Shown piece after piece: positions 35,075 through 43,775 of a stretch of DNA of 64,000 nt (position 1 is its first letter; every line of letters starts with the position of its first letter). Under the pieces are notes generated by a model that had not been told where the DNA came from, ran no database searches, and was given only the letters and a program-made list of their open reading frames with translations. The position numbers and the translations under genes were made by a program. This stretch comes from JALEFZ01 sp964564415 (GTDB taxonomy: Bacteria; Bacteroidota; Bacteroidia; J057): the NCBI GenBank assembly GCA_964564415.1, contig CAZMAV010000019.1, positions 1 to 64,000 of the forward strand. Direction: 5' to 3'.

Positions 35075-35713
35075 ATGCAAGCTTCTACCGATGAAATTCT
35101 GGCTTATGCTCAGTCGATGAGCAGTGAAGAGCCCCCCCTTCTGCGTCGACTTCACAGGGAAACCCACCTCAAAGTCCTCTATCCCCGCATGCTTTCCGAC
35201 CATTATCAGGGTCGTCTGCTGGCGATGATTTCTCAATTGATAAGTCCTCGCCGCATCCTGGAAATAGGTACTTTTACGGGTTATTCCTGCATTTGCCTGA
35301 GTGAAGGGCTGCAAAAAGAAGGGGAGATCCACAGCATAGAGATGAATGCTGAGCTCGAATATATCATCCGTCCCTTTTTGAGGGAGGCAGGAATTGAGGA
35401 TCGTGTCCACCTTCATTTTGGCAAAGCCCTGGAAGTGCTGCCCGGCCTGCAGGGTCCCTTTGACATGGTATTCATAGACGCCGACAAGGCCAACTATCTG
35501 GCTTACTATAAGCTAATATTTGATTGGGTGCCCTCGGGAGGACTGGTCATGGGAGACAATGTACTCTGGGATGGAAAAGTGATCGACCTGGCGGTGCAGG
35601 ATAAGGAAACAGCGGGCATCAGAGAATTCAACGAATTCGTGAGTCGGGATACCCGAGTGGACAAGGTTCTCCTGCCCATCAGGGATGGATTATTTCTTTT
35701 AAGAAAGAAATAA
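35075..35713 (+). CDS. class I SAM O-methyltransferase (caffeoyl-CoA type)
   Basis: 212 residues from the ATG at 35075. The AdoMet-binding motif I is RILEIGTFTGYSCICLSEGL, followed by EIHSIEMNAELE, HFGKALEVLPGL, the metal-site region FDMVFIDADKANYLAYYKLI, and GGLVMGDNVLWDGKV. These are the hallmarks of the caffeoyl-CoA/catechol O-methyltransferase family, which are small cation-dependent enzymes acting on catechol-like hydroxyls in the cytoplasm; the substrate is unknown. It diverges from dnaN with about 120 bases between. Confidence 0.9.
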   Translation: MQASTDEILAYAQSMSSEEPPLLRRLHRETHLKVLYPRMLSDHYQGRLLAMISQLISPRRILEIGTFTGYSCICLSEGLQKEGEIHSIEMNAELEYIIRPFLREAGIEDRVHLHFGKALEVLPGLQGPFDMVFIDADKANYLAYYKLIFDWVPSGGLVMGDNVLWDGKVIDLAVQDKETAGIREFNEFVSRDTRVDKVLLPIRDGLFLLRKK

Positions 35714-35911
35714 TATTACCTGTTTAAAAAGCAATAGAGCTTTAATATTCTACACTTCTAAAGTGAAACTTACAGCCAGGGCTTCATTTGTATCTTAATT
35801 GAGGTGTATATCGTTTTTTTATTAAAAAGAAAAAAGGCCAGAATACTCCTGAGTAGCACGGTCTTTGCCAGTTTTTTGAAGAAAATTCTCCCGATAAAAA
35901 ACAAGCCACGT

Positions 35912-37594
35912 ATGAAGTCTTCGATGAGAGCTTTTGCCCTGTTTTTTGGTATCCTGAGCTTGCTTCCCCTCTCAAAGGCGGAAGCTCTATCTCTGCCGGA
36001 CACCATCGACTATTGTGGCATACAGCTCAACCTAAAGCCTGGAGCTAAGAAAATCCTGGAAGCGGAAGTACAGAAGATTAGGGCCAGCAAGTATTACTAC
36101 GACCAGATGGTCGAAAGGGCCAGGGTATATTTCCCCTTTATTGAATCTGCTTTTTTTAAGCACAGGGTGCCCCAGGACCTCAAGTACCTTTCCATACAGG
36201 AAAGTTCGCTCAGGCCCAATGCCGTCTCCAGCTCTCAGGCTGTAGGATTCTGGCAGTTCAAGGCCCCGACCGCCCGGGAGGTGGGATTGATGGTGGATGA
36301 GCACATCGACGAAAGGAGGCATATATTTCGGGCCTCGGAGGGAGCAGCCCTCTACCTGAGCAGGGCTAATTTTGACTTTTCCAATTGGGTATATGCCGTC
36401 ATCTCTTACTACGAAGGCCCTACCGGAGCAATCTCCTATACCAATCCCGACTACTTTGCCAAAAAGGAGATGACCATTGATAAAAATCTTCACTGGTACG
36501 TTCTCAAGGCCATCGCCCATAAAATTGCCTATGAGCCCGCCCTTGGGAAAAAGAGTCGCTCGGCTTTACCCGACCCACTCACCATGGTCCCTACCGATGG
36601 AGAAAATAACCTGAATAAATTTTTGAAGGCTTACGACATCGAAAAAGAGACCCTGATGGCCGTCAATCCCTGGTTGCTGACCTTCGACAAACTTCCCGGC
36701 GACAAATCCTACTATATTTTCCTTCCCCAACATAAAATCGAGGAGGAGGAAGCCCTTGCCTTGACGATAGATATTGCCGGGCAGGAGGATAAACAAAAGG
36801 AAAAAGAAATAAAAAAGGCCGAAAGCCCTCTAATTATTAGTCAAGAGGAAGAGGCTACTTCATCGGATTCCTACCCCAAGGCTCTGAGTGTGTCAGAAGC
36901 AGCTTCTGATCGCTATGCCAGTTTTCCTCTGGAAAAAGACCTTCACTATGGAGTAGAATACGTGCTGCACCAGCCGGAGGTCTCTCTGAGCCTGGTAGCG
37001 ATGAAACTCAATACTTCACTAGCAGATTTAATCCTTTGGAACAGCCTCATGCCGGGTCGTGATCCCTCCGAAGGGCAGTTGCTCTACCTCAAAAAGCCTA
37101 AAAAGTGCACCTATCATATCGTTCAAGAAAAGGAAACCCTGGGGGTGATCGCAGCCATGCACAAGAGCTCTGTGCGGAAAATTCAGCGGAAAAATCGGAT
37201 GGACAAGGATGATTACCAGCTTTACATTGGGCAAAAACTTTACCTAAAAAAGAAAAAACCTAAGGAGGAGCCCATTATTCTCTTAAGAAGCGAGGAGGAA
37301 TTGATTCCTGTAGAAAAACCTCAGGTAAAGGCGGTCAAAACCAGAGTTATTCCCCCTAACAAGGCAAATGAGGAAAAAACCGAAGAAAAGAGCGATGAAA
37401 TTCAAAAGGTGGAGGCCACTTGGGTTGAGCATAAGGTCAAAGAGGGAGAAACCCTTTGGGGCATTGCCCAGATGTACGACACCAAGGTGGAAATCATCAA
37501 AATGGTCAATAAGCTTCCCAATGACAATATCAGGCCAGGGCAAGTCCTCAGGATACTGGCCAAAAAAGACACTTTGACCAAGCGAGCCAATTAG
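35912..37594 (+). CDS. MltD-like lytic transglycosylase with LysM domains
   Basis: 560 residues from the ATG at 35912, which stands directly before a signal peptide (FALFFGILSLLPLSKAEA); a GTG at 35804 adds 36 doubtful residues. The SLT domain shows LKYLSIQESSLRPNAVSSSQAVGFWQF with the catalytic Glu in IQESS (about residue 97), and AVISYYEGPTGA. LysM-type wall-binding modules follow: a degenerate one near YGVEYVLHQPEVSLSLVAMKL, one at YHIVQEKETLGVIAAMHKSS, and a good one at the end (HKVKEGETLWGIAQMYDTKV). It would cut glycan strands between MurNAc and GlcNAc in the periplasm. It stands alone. Confidence 0.9.
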   Translation: MKSSMRAFALFFGILSLLPLSKAEALSLPDTIDYCGIQLNLKPGAKKILEAEVQKIRASKYYYDQMVERARVYFPFIESAFFKHRVPQDLKYLSIQESSLRPNAVSSSQAVGFWQFKAPTAREVGLMVDEHIDERRHIFRASEGAALYLSRANFDFSNWVYAVISYYEGPTGAISYTNPDYFAKKEMTIDKNLHWYVLKAIAHKIAYEPALGKKSRSALPDPLTMVPTDGENNLNKFLKAYDIEKETLMAVNPWLLTFDKLPGDKSYYIFLPQHKIEEEEALALTIDIAGQEDKQKEKEIKKAESPLIISQEEEATSSDSYPKALSVSEAASDRYASFPLEKDLHYGVEYVLHQPEVSLSLVAMKLNTSLADLILWNSLMPGRDPSEGQLLYLKKPKKCTYHIVQEKETLGVIAAMHKSSVRKIQRKNRMDKDDYQLYIGQKLYLKKKKPKEEPIILLRSEEELIPVEKPQVKAVKTRVIPPNKANEEKTEEKSDEIQKVEATWVEHKVKEGETLWGIAQMYDTKVEIIKMVNKLPNDNIRPGQVLRILAKKDTLTKRAN

Positions 37595-37632
37595 AAATAA
37601 GTAGACGGAAAGCTTGAATCTATCTGAGAAAT

Positions 37633-38292
37633 TCAGCTTTTATCCTCCTTGCTTTTTGGTTTGACCTTGAGGAGGGGCTTCTTTTTCTTGAGGGGAAGTT
37701 TTCCCTTGCCGGTTTTGGGAGAGGAGCTAGTTGCTTTTTTTGCTAGTTGAACTTCTTCCAGGGCTTTGCGCTTGGCCTTTTCCTCATCAGGGCTGAGCAT
37801 ACCAAAATGATAGATAAAATTGTCCCGGTTGAATTCGCTAAAATCATAGACCTTTGTCATGGTCAGGCACTCAGTAGGGCAGACGGTGGTGCAGAGGCCG
37901 CAGTAGCAGCACTTGGCCATGTCAATATCAAAGACTGGTAATTCCAGCCTTTTTTTGGAGCCATCCGAAGTATATCCCAGGTCATCACTGGCCTTGAAGC
38001 TTTCGATGGTGATACAGTCGACCGGGCAGATGCGGGCGCATTTGTCGCAGGCAATGCAGTCATCCCCCTCCATGTGCAGCCGGTATCGTCCGTGATCGGG
38101 CAGGGGAATTTTTTCCATGGGATATTGGATGGTAACAGCCTTATCTGCATCCTCGAAATATCCTTCCTCCTGTATCCCCTTTTGTTTGCGGAGCTTCCCG
38201 AATTTTAAAAAATGGGGAGCCGTAACTTTTAATCCCATCCACAAGCTGGAAAGGACTTTTTTTACTTGACCTATATATCCTTGATCCTTCAT
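37633..38292 (-). CDS. nuoI: NADH-quinone oxidoreductase subunit I
   Basis: 219 residues. Two 4Fe-4S motifs are present: CIACDKCARICPVDCI and CCYCGLCTTVCPTECL, with RYRLHMEGDDCIACDKC typical of NuoI. These clusters (N6a/N6b) pass electrons from the peripheral arm towards quinone in Complex I. The C-terminal extension is Lys/Pro rich (about 40 residues) and longer than in E. coli. It follows nuoH by three bases, so the two are co-transcribed. Other nuo genes are absent from the window. Confidence 0.93.
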   Translation of the reverse strand: MKDQGYIGQVKKVLSSLWMGLKVTAPHFLKFGKLRKQKGIQEEGYFEDADKAVTIQYPMEKIPLPDHGRYRLHMEGDDCIACDKCARICPVDCITIESFKASDDLGYTSDGSKKRLELPVFDIDMAKCCYCGLCTTVCPTECLTMTKVYDFSEFNRDNFIYHFGMLSPDEEKAKRKALEEVQLAKKATSSSPKTGKGKLPLKKKKPLLKVKPKSKEDKS

Positions 38293-38295
38293 TTC

Positions 38296-39420
38296 TTATC
38301 CATTTATCATCCCATAAACCTCTGCCAGTTTCCAGCATCCGCTGATCAGGAATAATCCAAATCCGACCGGGGTTAGGTACTTCCAGCAAAGGGTCATCAA
38401 TTGATCCACGCGAACCCGCGGATAAGCCCACCTTACCCAGATGAAAAGAAGTACGATGAGAAAGCTTTTCCCTATCAACCAAAAAGAGCCCCAAATGATT
38501 CCTCCCAAAGTACCGGGACTACCAGAAGTCCAGGTAGCCAATTCTACCCCACCGATGTTGGGCAGGGGGCTATTCCAGGCACCCAAAAAGAGAAAGGTGG
38601 CGATCAGTCCCACAACGAGCATTTTTCCATATTCGGAGAGCATCATCAGGGCAAATCGAAATCCCCCATATTCCACATGGTAGCCCGCCACAAGTTCGGA
38701 CTCGGCTTCAGGCAGGTCGAAGGGAGCCCGGTTGCATTCGGCCAATCCAGCGGTGAGATAAACCAAAAAGGCGATGATCAAATGAGGGTACCTGATCATC
38801 GCCCAGGTGCTGATTCCCCCGATGTGTTTTACTTCCCAAATTCCAAGTAGACGAAGGCTATTTTCACTGTAAATCCCCTGGTCCAGGGCGATTTCCTGCA
38901 TGTTGAGGCTGCCAAACATCATGACGGCACTGAGGAGGGCGAGACTGGCCGGGACCTCATAGGAAATAATTTGTGCCACCGACCGTGCCGATCCCAGGAG
39001 GGCATACTTATTATTAGAGCCCCAGCCAGCCATGAGAAGGCCCATGATATCAATAGAGAGCACCCCTAGGATATAGAGCAGGCCTATATTCATGGCTTGT
39101 TCAGCGGGTTCGGCAGTCAGGGGAAGGGCCCCAAAAGCTGCAAATACCGAAACAAAAACGATGATGGGTGCCAGGGTAAAAAGGCTTCGATAGGCAGCTG
39201 AGGGGGTGATCAACTCCTTGAGGACGAGCTTGATCACATCTGCGAAGGTCTGGAAAAGTCCGTAAGGCCCGGTCTCCATGGGACCCAGGCGATCCTGTAT
39301 GAATGCGGATACCTTTCTTTCCGCGTAGACCGCCACCAGGGTGTATACCGAAATCAGGCCCAGGCTAAGGCTGAGTTGGAGGAACCAATGGCTGGGTATA
39401 GACAGGAAGATCATTTCCAT
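38296..39420 (-). CDS. nuoH: NADH-quinone oxidoreductase subunit H
   Basis: 374 residues from the ATG at 39420; an upstream in-frame ATG at 39480 adds 20 Cys-rich residues that do not fit the family. About eight or nine membrane helices. Landmarks are VAVYAERKVSAFIQDRLGPMETGPYG (the conserved ER-K-x-x-x-x-x-Q-R-x-GP motif), LMAGWGSNNKYALLGSARSVAQIISYE, EAESELVAGYHVEYGGFRFALMMLSEY and FIWVRWAYPRVRVDQLM. NuoH forms the quinone chamber of Complex I at the membrane-peripheral arm junction. It is paired with nuoI only. Confidence 0.94.
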   Translation of the reverse strand: MEMIFLSIPSHWFLQLSLSLGLISVYTLVAVYAERKVSAFIQDRLGPMETGPYGLFQTFADVIKLVLKELITPSAAYRSLFTLAPIIVFVSVFAAFGALPLTAEPAEQAMNIGLLYILGVLSIDIMGLLMAGWGSNNKYALLGSARSVAQIISYEVPASLALLSAVMMFGSLNMQEIALDQGIYSENSLRLLGIWEVKHIGGISTWAMIRYPHLIIAFLVYLTAGLAECNRAPFDLPEAESELVAGYHVEYGGFRFALMMLSEYGKMLVVGLIATFLFLGAWNSPLPNIGGVELATWTSGSPGTLGGIIWGSFWLIGKSFLIVLLFIWVRWAYPRVRVDQLMTLCWKYLTPVGFGLFLISGCWKLAEVYGMING

Positions 39421-39511
39421 ATGGCAAATTATGCATCTCAATATACATTTTGAAATGCTTGTCTTCATCTTAGCCTTCACCTGGTGGGTTGGGGGAAGGA
39501 CTAGGCTATTT

Positions 39512-40036
39512 TTACAGCCTCAGGTATTTCCAGGCTTCTACAAAAAAGTCTCTCACATAGGGGTGGAGGGAGTCCTCGAATGCCTGGGTGTAGGCTGCCC
39601 TGTCGATGAAATGAGGCTCTTCGTGGAGCTTATCCAACTGAAAGCTGCCCCTGGCCTTGGCTACAAAAAGCACATTGAGGCTGTCTGTTCCCCTTCCATG
39701 GCCAAAGGGATCAGTCTTGAAATAGGTCCGGGCAAACCCCACCGATTGGATGTCTGTGACTTCTAGCCTAGACTCTTCATTGACCTTCTTGATGGCAGAG
39801 GCGGAGGTATCCATCCCACGCTGGATTCTTCCCCCCAGGGGCCAGAGGATATCTTTTGCAGGCTCATTTTTTCGCTTGACCAGGAGCCAGGCTTGCTTTT
39901 CCTCCAGGAAGACCATGATGTCGTGACAGGCGATGACCATGCCCTCGTGGGCCCTGCGATAGGTGTCCAAGGGCATGAAATCAGCCTTAAGCGGCTCAAG
40001 GTTTACCGGCTCGTGCTCCAGTGAATATTCTTTCAA
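39512..40036 (-). CDS. Nudix-fold hydrolase with modified Nudix box (GDP-mannose hydrolase-like)
   Basis: 174 residues. WPLGGRIQRGMDTSASAI followed by KKVNEESRLEV takes the place of the Nudix box G-x5-E-x7-R-E-U-x-E-E-x-G-U. The first Glu is Met, R-E is Lys-Val and the late Gly is Arg, while E-E is kept. The surrounding pattern (GGRIQRG, ARTYFKTDPFGHGRGTDSLNVLFVAK) recalls GDP-mannose mannosyl hydrolases, which also use an altered box. It may hydrolyse a nucleotide sugar or be inactive. It lies 75 bases after typA on the same strand, ahead of nuoH. Confidence 0.7.
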   Translation of the reverse strand: MKEYSLEHEPVNLEPLKADFMPLDTYRRAHEGMVIACHDIMVFLEEKQAWLLVKRKNEPAKDILWPLGGRIQRGMDTSASAIKKVNEESRLEVTDIQSVGFARTYFKTDPFGHGRGTDSLNVLFVAKARGSFQLDKLHEEPHFIDRAAYTQAFEDSLHPYVRDFFVEAWKYLRL

Positions 40037-40111
40037 TGGAAAAGTATTGTGTTGGGATATGACTGGTCCTCAATCCTAAAAGGGAAAAAGGTCCACCAAA
40101 GGCCGATGACC

Positions 40112-41911
40112 TTACTTGCTTTGCTTCTTCCTCTCGTTCTCCTTGAGGTGAACTTTCCTCAGTCTCAAGAAAGTAGGAGTGATCTCTACATATTCATCCT
40201 CCTTGATATATTCCAGGGCTTCTTCCAGGGAAAATTTGATAGGGGGAGCAATGCGGGATTTATCATCGGATCCGGCAGCTCTCATGTTGGTGAGCTTTTT
40301 CCCCTTGATCAGGTTGACAACCAGGTCTGCCCCACGGGCATTTTCTCCTACAATCTGTCCTTCATAGATTTTGTCGCCGGGAGCGATGAAGAAATTTCCC
40401 CTATCCTGAAGCCTGTCGATGGCATAGGCCAGGGCCTGTCCACCGTCATGGGCAATGAGGGAACCATTGATCCGCTTTTGAATCTCTCCTTTCCAGGGCT
40501 GGAATTCCAAAAAGCGGTGAGACATGATGGCCTCTCCGGCGGTGGCGGTCAGAATTTCATTTCGGAGGCCGATGATGCCACGAGAAGGTATGGTAAAGCG
40601 GATGATGGCCCTTTCCCCGCGCTTTTGCATGTGGGTCATTTCTCCTTTCCGCTGGGTAATCAGGTCAATGGCCTTGCCGGAGACCGTATCGGGGAGGTCT
40701 ATAGTAAGTTCCTCTACAGGTTCGTGCTTCTTTCCGTCGATTTCTTTGATAATGACCCTAGGCTGTCCTACCTGAATTTCGTATCCCTCACGCCTCATGG
40801 TTTCGATGAGTACTGAAAGGTGAAGAACTCCCCTTCCGTAAACGATAAAAATCTCGGGTGATTCAGTTTCCTCCACCTTTAGGGCTAGGTTTCTTTCCAA
40901 TTCCGCTTCCAAGCGGTCCTTGAGGTGGCGAGAGGTGACAAACTTACCTTCCTGGCCAAAGAAGGGAGAATTGTTGATCGTGAAGAGCATGCTCATCGTA
41001 GGCTCATCAATGGAGATGGGAGGCATAGCTTCTGGGTGTTCGGGATCGGTGATGGTATCGCCGATGTCAAAGCCTTCCAGGCCTGTAACGGCGCATATAT
41101 CACCGGCATTTACGGATTCGGCCTTTACTTTGCCCAGCCCTTCAAACACAAAGAGCTCTTTGATGCGGGCCTTCTGCTCCCCTCCTTCGCGCTTGAGCAG
41201 AAGGACAGGGTCATTGACCTTGAGTTGGCCACGAGAAAGGCGACCAATAGCGATTCGCCCGATGTAGGAAGAGTAATCGAGAGAGGTAACCTGCATTTGC
41301 AGGGCACCTTCTTCTACACTGGGAGCCGGAACGTAGTCCAGGACTACATCCATCAGGTAGGAAATATCATCGGTGGGTTTTTTCCAATCTTCGCCCATCC
41401 AGCCCATTTTGGCGGAGCCGAAGACCGTAGGAAACTCCAACTGCTCTTCTGAGGCGTCCAGCTCGAACATCAGTTCATAGACGTCTTCTTGTACCTCTTC
41501 AGGACGACAATTGGGTTTGTCTACCTTATTGACCACTACGATGGGCTTTAGGTTAAGCTCCAAGGCTTTCTGGAGGACAAAACGAGTCTGAGGCATTGGA
41601 CCTTCAAAGGCATCAACAAGGAGTAGAACCCCGTCGGCCATGTTGAGGACCCGCTCCACCTCTCCGCCAAAGTCGGCGTGACCAGGGGTATCCAGAATGT
41701 TGATTTTATGGTCTTTGTACCTGACACTGACATTCTTGGAAAGAATGGTGATTCCCCTTTCCTTTTCTAGGTCATTGTTGTCCATGATCAGTTCGCCAGG
41801 GGTCTGGTGATCTTTAAAAAGTTGACCCAACTGTAAGATTTTATCTACAAGGGTGGTCTTGCCATGGTCTACGTGCGCGATGATGGCAATATTTCGGAGA
41901 TGCTGAGACAT
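40112..41911 (-). CDS. typA: ribosome-associated GTPase TypA/BipA
   Basis: 599 residues from the ATG at 41911, giving the family start MSQHLRNIAIIAHVDHGKTTL; an in-frame ATG at 41962 adds 17 unrelated residues. The GTPase motifs are AHVDHGKT (G1), RGITI (G2), DTPGHADFGGEVERVLNMADG (G3) and VVNKVDKP (G4). EF-G-like domains and the TypA-specific C-terminus follow (PSRGIIGLRNEILTATAGEAIMSHRF, LVVNLIKGKKLTNMRAAGSDD). TypA binds ribosomes and helps large-subunit assembly and stress growth. It is the first gene in a run of four on this strand. Confidence 0.95.
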   Translation of the reverse strand: MSQHLRNIAIIAHVDHGKTTLVDKILQLGQLFKDHQTPGELIMDNNDLEKERGITILSKNVSVRYKDHKINILDTPGHADFGGEVERVLNMADGVLLLVDAFEGPMPQTRFVLQKALELNLKPIVVVNKVDKPNCRPEEVQEDVYELMFELDASEEQLEFPTVFGSAKMGWMGEDWKKPTDDISYLMDVVLDYVPAPSVEEGALQMQVTSLDYSSYIGRIAIGRLSRGQLKVNDPVLLLKREGGEQKARIKELFVFEGLGKVKAESVNAGDICAVTGLEGFDIGDTITDPEHPEAMPPISIDEPTMSMLFTINNSPFFGQEGKFVTSRHLKDRLEAELERNLALKVEETESPEIFIVYGRGVLHLSVLIETMRREGYEIQVGQPRVIIKEIDGKKHEPVEELTIDLPDTVSGKAIDLITQRKGEMTHMQKRGERAIIRFTIPSRGIIGLRNEILTATAGEAIMSHRFLEFQPWKGEIQKRINGSLIAHDGGQALAYAIDRLQDRGNFFIAPGDKIYEGQIVGENARGADLVVNLIKGKKLTNMRAAGSDDKSRIAPPIKFSLEEALEYIKEDEYVEITPTFLRLRKVHLKENERKKQSK

Positions 41912-42236
41912 TGTATGTTGCTTTGCCCGGCATAAATACCAGGCGCTTGAATTACGCCGCAAATATGAGGAGAATTTGGGACATTCTTCAATTTAATACC
42001 CATGGAGGCTACCTTTTCTTGCTGACATATGTCATTGTTACACATGAAGCCCTATTTTCTTATATTTCCTACAAATTTAATAAGCTAAGCAAGTAGGCTG
42101 ACTTCTGTTTTCTTTGAGACAATTTTTATGGTAGACAAGGGATTTCGAGTTTACTTTGAAAAAGAATGACAGGTTTGCAGTCAACTATCACGATCCTGAA
42201 TGTATCCCAATTTTCCTACTGATAAATATTTATAGG

Positions 42237-43754
42237 ATGAAATCATACTCCTGGACCTGTTTCCTAGTCTTTGTCATGATCCTATCAGGGTGTGGACGGA
42301 TCAATAGGGCAGACAAAATCCGTCCGATTGACCTCGATCCGACCTTTGCCTTTCCCCTGGCCTTTACCTCTACCACACTTGAGGATCTGCTAGAACGATT
42401 TGACTCCCAGGCTTTGCTGGAGGTAGACAGTACGGGTCTGCTCAGTTTTGGCTATGATACGACCCTGGTCATCTACGATGGGACAGATTTTACAGGCCTG
42501 CTGGACTTTGAGGTTCCGGTGCTCGACAGCCTCAGCCAGTTGGCCCTCACTCCATTGATCAGGCAGTCCATCACCCGAGTCATATTCAAGGGAGGATTTT
42601 TGACCTACGAAGTGGAAGCTCCCAGTCCGGGTACTTACACTTTGGTGATCGAAATTGCATCGCTTACCCAAAATGGGCAAAAGCTCCGCATCTCCCGCAG
42701 CGACACCTACAATTCCAGCCTGAAAGATTCGCTCAGCCTGGACGCTTATGAATTATTTTCTCCCGACGAGGAGATTGAACTTCGTTTCCTCCTCCTTGAA
42801 GAAGGAACAGGGAAATACATAGCTCCACAGGAGGCCAGGATAGGATTCAAAAACCTTGATTTCAGCTATTTCCAAGGCAGAAGTGTGGACTTTGTCTTCC
42901 TTCGGAGCAGCGGGAATTTTAGTGCGGGAATATTTCCAGAGGGATTGGGTGGAGAAATCTTCTTCAAAGAGCCTTCTCTAAAGATGACCTTCCGAAATTC
43001 ATTTGGAGCTCCCCTAAGCTTCACTGTCAACGAACTCTCGGGGATAGATAACGATGGGGATAACATAAGCCTTCAAAGTAGCCTATTAGATGATCCACTG
43101 ATTCTCGATTATCCCAGGATAAATGAAGTGGGACAATTCAGAACCACAGAGGCCTCTTTTGATCGGGACAATTCGAATTTTGCAGAACTCATCCGTGCAG
43201 CACCTCAGGAATTGGTCTATGACTTCAACTCTGCTGCCTTTTACGAGGCCAACAGCCCGGCAGATCCCGACATATTTATCCTGGATACCTCCAGGCTGGA
43301 GGTAGGGCTGGACTTTGATCTTCCCCTAAACCTTCGAATTCAGGAATTTACCTTTCAGGATACCCAGGAGATTGATTTTGAAATTCCCCAACTCATTGGG
43401 GCTGAAGAAATTGAACTAAAGCTGCTTACAGAAAATGGGATTCCCCTCACGGCAAATGTTCAGGCCTATTTTCAAACTCCCAATGGTCAAGTTGTTGATT
43501 CTCTCTTCGAAGGGAGCCAAGCCCTTCTGGGGGCTGCAAGGGTGGATGCAGATGGGAATGTACTGGAGACGGCCGTCGAAGAATTTTTCATTACCCTCAG
43601 CAATGAGAGGCTTCATCGAATCAGGCTCGCCACCAATTTAAGGGTGAAATTTTCTCTGACCACGGCACATCAACCCGGGGGCACGGTCAAACTCTTTGCA
43701 GACTCACGGCTAGATCTCAAACTGGGAGTTAAGGCAGTTATAGGAATAGAATAA
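42237..43754 (+). CDS. hypothetical lipoprotein (505 aa)
   Basis: 505 residues from the ATG at 42237, which gives a lipoprotein signal (FVMILSGCGR); a longer in-frame start adds 27 unrelated residues. The chain is beta-rich, with regular runs such as LEVGLDFDLPLNLRIQEFTF and RLATNLRVKFSLTTAHQPGG, and no membrane helices. No named family is recognised. It lies 21 bases before a DUF5723-like barrel gene, and the two are probably co-transcribed as an outer-membrane pair. Confidence 0.65.
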   Translation: MKSYSWTCFLVFVMILSGCGRINRADKIRPIDLDPTFAFPLAFTSTTLEDLLERFDSQALLEVDSTGLLSFGYDTTLVIYDGTDFTGLLDFEVPVLDSLSQLALTPLIRQSITRVIFKGGFLTYEVEAPSPGTYTLVIEIASLTQNGQKLRISRSDTYNSSLKDSLSLDAYELFSPDEEIELRFLLLEEGTGKYIAPQEARIGFKNLDFSYFQGRSVDFVFLRSSGNFSAGIFPEGLGGEIFFKEPSLKMTFRNSFGAPLSFTVNELSGIDNDGDNISLQSSLLDDPLILDYPRINEVGQFRTTEASFDRDNSNFAELIRAAPQELVYDFNSAAFYEANSPADPDIFILDTSRLEVGLDFDLPLNLRIQEFTFQDTQEIDFEIPQLIGAEEIELKLLTENGIPLTANVQAYFQTPNGQVVDSLFEGSQALLGAARVDADGNVLETAVEEFFITLSNERLHRIRLATNLRVKFSLTTAHQPGGTVKLFADSRLDLKLGVKAVIGIE

Positions 43755-43775
43755 ACCCCTTCAAATCAGAAAGTC

